Of a DNA stretch of 64,000 nt, positions 61,458 through 64,000 are shown piece by piece. The notes under the pieces are model-generated. The model made no database searches, had not been told where the DNA came from, and saw nothing but the letters and a program-made list of their open reading frames with translations. The stretch is taken from assembly GCF_027925525.1 (NCBI RefSeq), contig NZ_BSDJ01000004.1, forward strand, positions 305,298 through 369,297, read 5' to 3'. This DNA is from Paenibacillus tyrphae (GTDB taxonomy: Bacteria; Bacillota; Bacilli; Paenibacillales; NBRC-103111). A program made the position numbers and the translations under genes. Within the stretch, counting starts at the first letter, position 1; every line of letters starts with the position of its first letter.

Positions 61458-63068
61458 ATGAAACGCATTATCGAAGTTCTCAGCAAGCGGGAAAACGCCA
61501 TCATTCTCGGAGTGGGCGGCGTGCTGCTGCTAGGCGGATTGGTATGGGGCGCTATGTACTGGAACGCCGGGGCCGTGGAGCCCTCGGTTCCGCCCGCTCG
61601 GGCCGAATCGTCCGGGGAAAAAGCCAAAGTGATCTCTGATCCGGATGCTTATCACGCTCAGGATTCCGTGCCCGGCTTTTCGGCGCTGGAGGTCACGAGA
61701 TCCAAAATAAACAAAGGATTTGCGGTAACCGTAAAACAAGGACGGGTGCTGGAGCAGGTTGCGGCGCCGGACGGCGTCACGATGGTATATCTTGTCCAGC
61801 GCAGCAAAACAGGCGATAGCGGGAGCAGCTCCCAGATCGATGCGCTGTGGATGGGCCCGCAAAGCGAGTCGGCCGAGAGCGCGCCGATTGCCCAGATCGC
61901 GGGGACGGACGAAGACGTGATCCGGCGATCGACCCGGTTGTGCGGGTTTATGAATAAAGACGAGTTTATCTACACGACCGTTAAAAACGAGGGAAGCGAG
62001 CTTGTGTATTACATTAACCGCTTTTCGTTGAAGCAGCGCACGGCGACGCCGCTTCTGGAGCTGTACCGCCATGAATCGAACGGGCGGACGGCCCCGGGAG
62101 TACTCGAAGCCAAGCTTGCGCCGGATAAGCGGCATGTACTGGTCCGAGACGAGCGAAGCGGGATCGCTAGCTACGATTTGAAGACCGGAGCGCAGGCCCG
62201 GATCGTTCCCGCCTCCGAAGCCGTAAAAGTCGGGGAAACCTTTCTGCTGGCGCCGGAAACGGGTGTAGGGCTCTATGCCGCCGGCCGCTTTCAAAGCGAC
62301 CTATGGTGGTTCGATTGGAATACCGGGGGAGCCAGGCAGCCGTTTGCGGCCGAATCGGGATTTGTGGAAGCGGGGCTGGATGCGGGGCGGAAGCTCATTT
62401 ATTATAATTGGACCTATGACCGGAAGCCCGAGCTGGCGCTGGCAGGAGATAAACGAACGCTGCTTGCCTCGTCCGGCGTGCAGCTTGCCGATCTGAAAGG
62501 CAATTCGCTCAAGCGGTTCAGCCTGCCGAAAGGCTCGAAGGAGCATCTGGAATTCGGAGGCTATAACGAGGAGCGGAAAACGGTGCTGCTGCATCAATTT
62601 CAATTGCAGCGGGCAGCCGCACCGACCTCGGCGGTGGTTAAAAAAACAACCGCCTGGCTGCTCGGGGATCTGAAGACAGGAACGATGCAGCCGCTCCAGC
62701 AGGTGGAGGTGCCGGACGGGTGGGAGCTGAAGGACATGGCGTTCGGCAGCGTCCTGACGGATAGCGGAAGCGATACGCCAACGGAGCAAGTATTCGTCAA
62801 TATGCAGGACCGGACGTATTACAGGGCGAAGTGGAAGACGAAGCAGCCGATGGTGCTGCCGGAGGAGGACCTCGTCTTGTTCGCCGACGAGCCGGGCAAG
62901 CGGGTGTTCGTCAGTTCGCTTACGCGGCCGGATCTGGTCGTTGCGGCCCTGAATTATAAAAAGTACAATTGGGATAATCAAGAGTTCGCTTGGTTGAACG
63001 GGCATTGGATGTCGAGATACCACAAGGCGGCGGATGGCGATAAAATCTTTTTCTTCCAGATTAACTGA
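61458..63068 (+). CDS. Membrane-anchored protein of unknown function, beta-propeller-like
   Basis: A 536-residue protein. One N-terminal helix (about 15-35) follows a basic start, so the remainder is outside the membrane. It then alternates short beta strands with WD/PQQ-like spacing (TVVYLVQR, LAPDKRHVLVRDER, GRFQSDLWWFDWNTG, VFVSSLTRPDL), suggesting a propeller. No enzymatic motif. Ribosome binding site weak (GGCGGGGAACG). It precedes the rRNA methyltransferase gene by 14 nt and may share its transcript. Confidence 0.72.
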   Translation: MKRIIEVLSKRENAIILGVGGVLLLGGLVWGAMYWNAGAVEPSVPPARAESSGEKAKVISDPDAYHAQDSVPGFSALEVTRSKINKGFAVTVKQGRVLEQVAAPDGVTMVYLVQRSKTGDSGSSSQIDALWMGPQSESAESAPIAQIAGTDEDVIRRSTRLCGFMNKDEFIYTTVKNEGSELVYYINRFSLKQRTATPLLELYRHESNGRTAPGVLEAKLAPDKRHVLVRDERSGIASYDLKTGAQARIVPASEAVKVGETFLLAPETGVGLYAAGRFQSDLWWFDWNTGGARQPFAAESGFVEAGLDAGRKLIYYNWTYDRKPELALAGDKRTLLASSGVQLADLKGNSLKRFSLPKGSKEHLEFGGYNEERKTVLLHQFQLQRAAAPTSAVVKKTTAWLLGDLKTGTMQPLQQVEVPDGWELKDMAFGSVLTDSGSDTPTEQVFVNMQDRTYYRAKWKTKQPMVLPEEDLVLFADEPGKRVFVSSLTRPDLVVAALNYKKYNWDNQEFAWLNGHWMSRYHKAADGDKIFFFQIN

Positions 63069-63082
63069 AACGAGTGACGACA

Positions 63083-64000
63083 ATGACGGAGCCGATGCTG
63101 CCGGAAGCATTTAAACAAAAAATGGAAGGCTTGCTGGAGGCCGAATATTCGGCCTTTCTGGCGTCTTATGGGGAGGAGCGGCATTACGGCCTGCGCGTCA
63201 ATACGCTCAAACTGTCCGTAGAGCAGTTTCGCGGCTTGACCCGCCTGGAGCTCGAACCGGTTCCATGGGCGGGAACCGGCTTTTACTACCGGGAAGGAGA
63301 CGGGCGGCCGGGAAAGCATCCGCATTACCATGCAGGGCTGTATTACATTCAAGAGCCGAGCGCGATGGCTCCGGCCGAGCTGCTTGACGTCCGCCCCGGC
63401 GAAAGGGTGCTGGATTTATGCGCCGCGCCGGGTGGAAAAACGACGCAGCTTGCGGCCAAGCTGCAAGGAGCCGGGCTGATCATAGCGAACGACGTGCATC
63501 CGGACCGGGTGAAGGCGTTGGTGAAGAACATAGAGCTGAGCAGCGTACGCAACGCCGTCGTGCTGAACGAAGATCCGGCGAAGCTGGAAGGAGCCTTTGC
63601 CGGCTACTTTGACAAGATTCTGATTGATGCGCCTTGCTCGGGCGAAGGCATGTTCCGCAAGGAAGAGGATATGGCCAAAGTCTGGCGGCCGGACTGGCCG
63701 GAGAAATACGCCGAGATGCAGCGGACGCTGCTGAGGCAGGCGGCCCGCATGCTGAAGCCGGGCGGCTTGATGGTCTACTCGACCTGTACGTTCTCGCCGG
63801 AGGAGAACGAGGCGATGATTGCCTCGTTTCTGGACGAGCACCCGGCGTTTGCGGTCGAGCCGGCCCCCGCCTTCGGCGGCTGGGCGCCCGGCCGGCCGGA
63901 CTGGCTCGGCGGGCACTATACCCGCGGGGCCGAAACGGCCGGCGCCGCGCGCCTGTGGCCGCACCGGCTCGCGGGCGAGGGCCACTTCGCGGCCGCGCTG
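63083..64000 (+). CDS. rsmF: RsmF-like 16S rRNA m5C methyltransferase, N-terminal 306 residues (cut by window edge)
   Basis: RsmB/NOP family. The SAM motif VLDLCAAPGGKTTQLA, the catalytic Cys in DAPCSGEGMFRK and the second Cys in YSTCTFSPEEN identify a cytosine-5 RNA methyltransferase. EGMFRK and the long N-terminal LPEAFKQKMEGLLEAE favour RsmF/YebU over RsmB. The ATG at 63083 has only a weak ribosome binding site; GTG 63074 is an alternative. The C-terminal PUA-like part lies beyond the window. Codons become very GC-rich near the edge. Confidence 0.92.
   Translation, partial: MTEPMLPEAFKQKMEGLLEAEYSAFLASYGEERHYGLRVNTLKLSVEQFRGLTRLELEPVPWAGTGFYYREGDGRPGKHPHYHAGLYYIQEPSAMAPAELLDVRPGERVLDLCAAPGGKTTQLAAKLQGAGLIIANDVHPDRVKALVKNIELSSVRNAVVLNEDPAKLEGAFAGYFDKILIDAPCSGEGMFRKEEDMAKVWRPDWPEKYAEMQRTLLRQAARMLKPGGLMVYSTCTFSPEENEAMIASFLDEHPAFAVEPAPAFGGWAPGRPDWLGGHYTRGAETAGAARLWPHRLAGEGHFAAAL

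Overview
The window looks like a chromosomal segment from a Paenibacillus-like member of the Bacillales. The pointers are strong AGGAGG-type ribosome binding sites, many TTG and GTG starts, copper-amine-oxidase-type stalk domains, a YjcZ-type sporulation microprotein, a YtpB-type terpene synthase, CshA, RelQ, Tpx and YesL homologues, and a moderately high GC content. I saw no rRNA, tRNA, CRISPR array, prophage or complete insertion sequence. Most of it is core or housekeeping chromosome, with two foldback miniature elements, one decayed transporter gene and one AT-rich single-gene insertion.

Layout. 0-7.5 kb: start of an M3 oligopeptidase that may carry a signal peptide, a pyruvate-oxidase-like TPP enzyme, TerC under a yybP-ykoY manganese riboswitch, a methyltransferase, a cold-shock protein, a nitroreductase and a truncated SulP transporter abutting a foldback element (7196-7510). 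7.5-13.5 kb: a MacAB-like adaptor/permease/ATPase operon and a translationally coupled MATE-like/MFS pair. 13.6-16.8 kb: two unknown genes leading into ytpB, then pfkA. 16.8-28.5 kb: BCP peroxiredoxin, DUF4855-like secreted protein, FMN reductase, ung, DUF4015 glycosidase-like protein, a second MFS paralogue, tatA, a GH29 fucosidase with a divergent AraC regulator, YitT, DUF4247 and DUF4178. 28.5-33.8 kb: cshA with a leader peptide, a 32-residue YjcZ-like microprotein, YesL, a probable 6S RNA, transaldolase, GNAT and DUF1499-like genes. 33.8-38.7 kb: tpx and a divergent LysR gene, an SgrR-like regulator, a zinc metallopeptidase and a MerR regulator. 39-42.8 kb: amt with a DUF294 nucleotidyltransferase and a DnaQ-type exonuclease, facing a JAMM peptidase. 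43-49.7 kb: AT-rich DinB-fold gene, MFS, TlpA-like thioredoxin, cimA, dinB-mobB and ferredoxin. 49.7-57 kb: a co-directional envelope cluster (CHASE2 adenylate cyclase, FecR/cohesin-like exported protein, NHL/stalk-domain exported protein, L,D-transpeptidase). 57-64 kb: a second foldback element, pyrD, relQ, DUF309, PAP2, thioredoxin, an unknown anchored protein and the start of an RsmF-like rRNA methyltransferase.

The most promising places for undescribed biology are the CHASE2 cyclase/FecR/NHL/L,D-transpeptidase cluster, the coupling of an ammonium channel to DUF294 plus an exonuclease where a PII gene might be expected, the two unknown genes that lead into ytpB, the cshA leader peptide, and the two nested-palindrome elements. 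Function calls rest on motif recognition by eye; no database search or structure computation was run.
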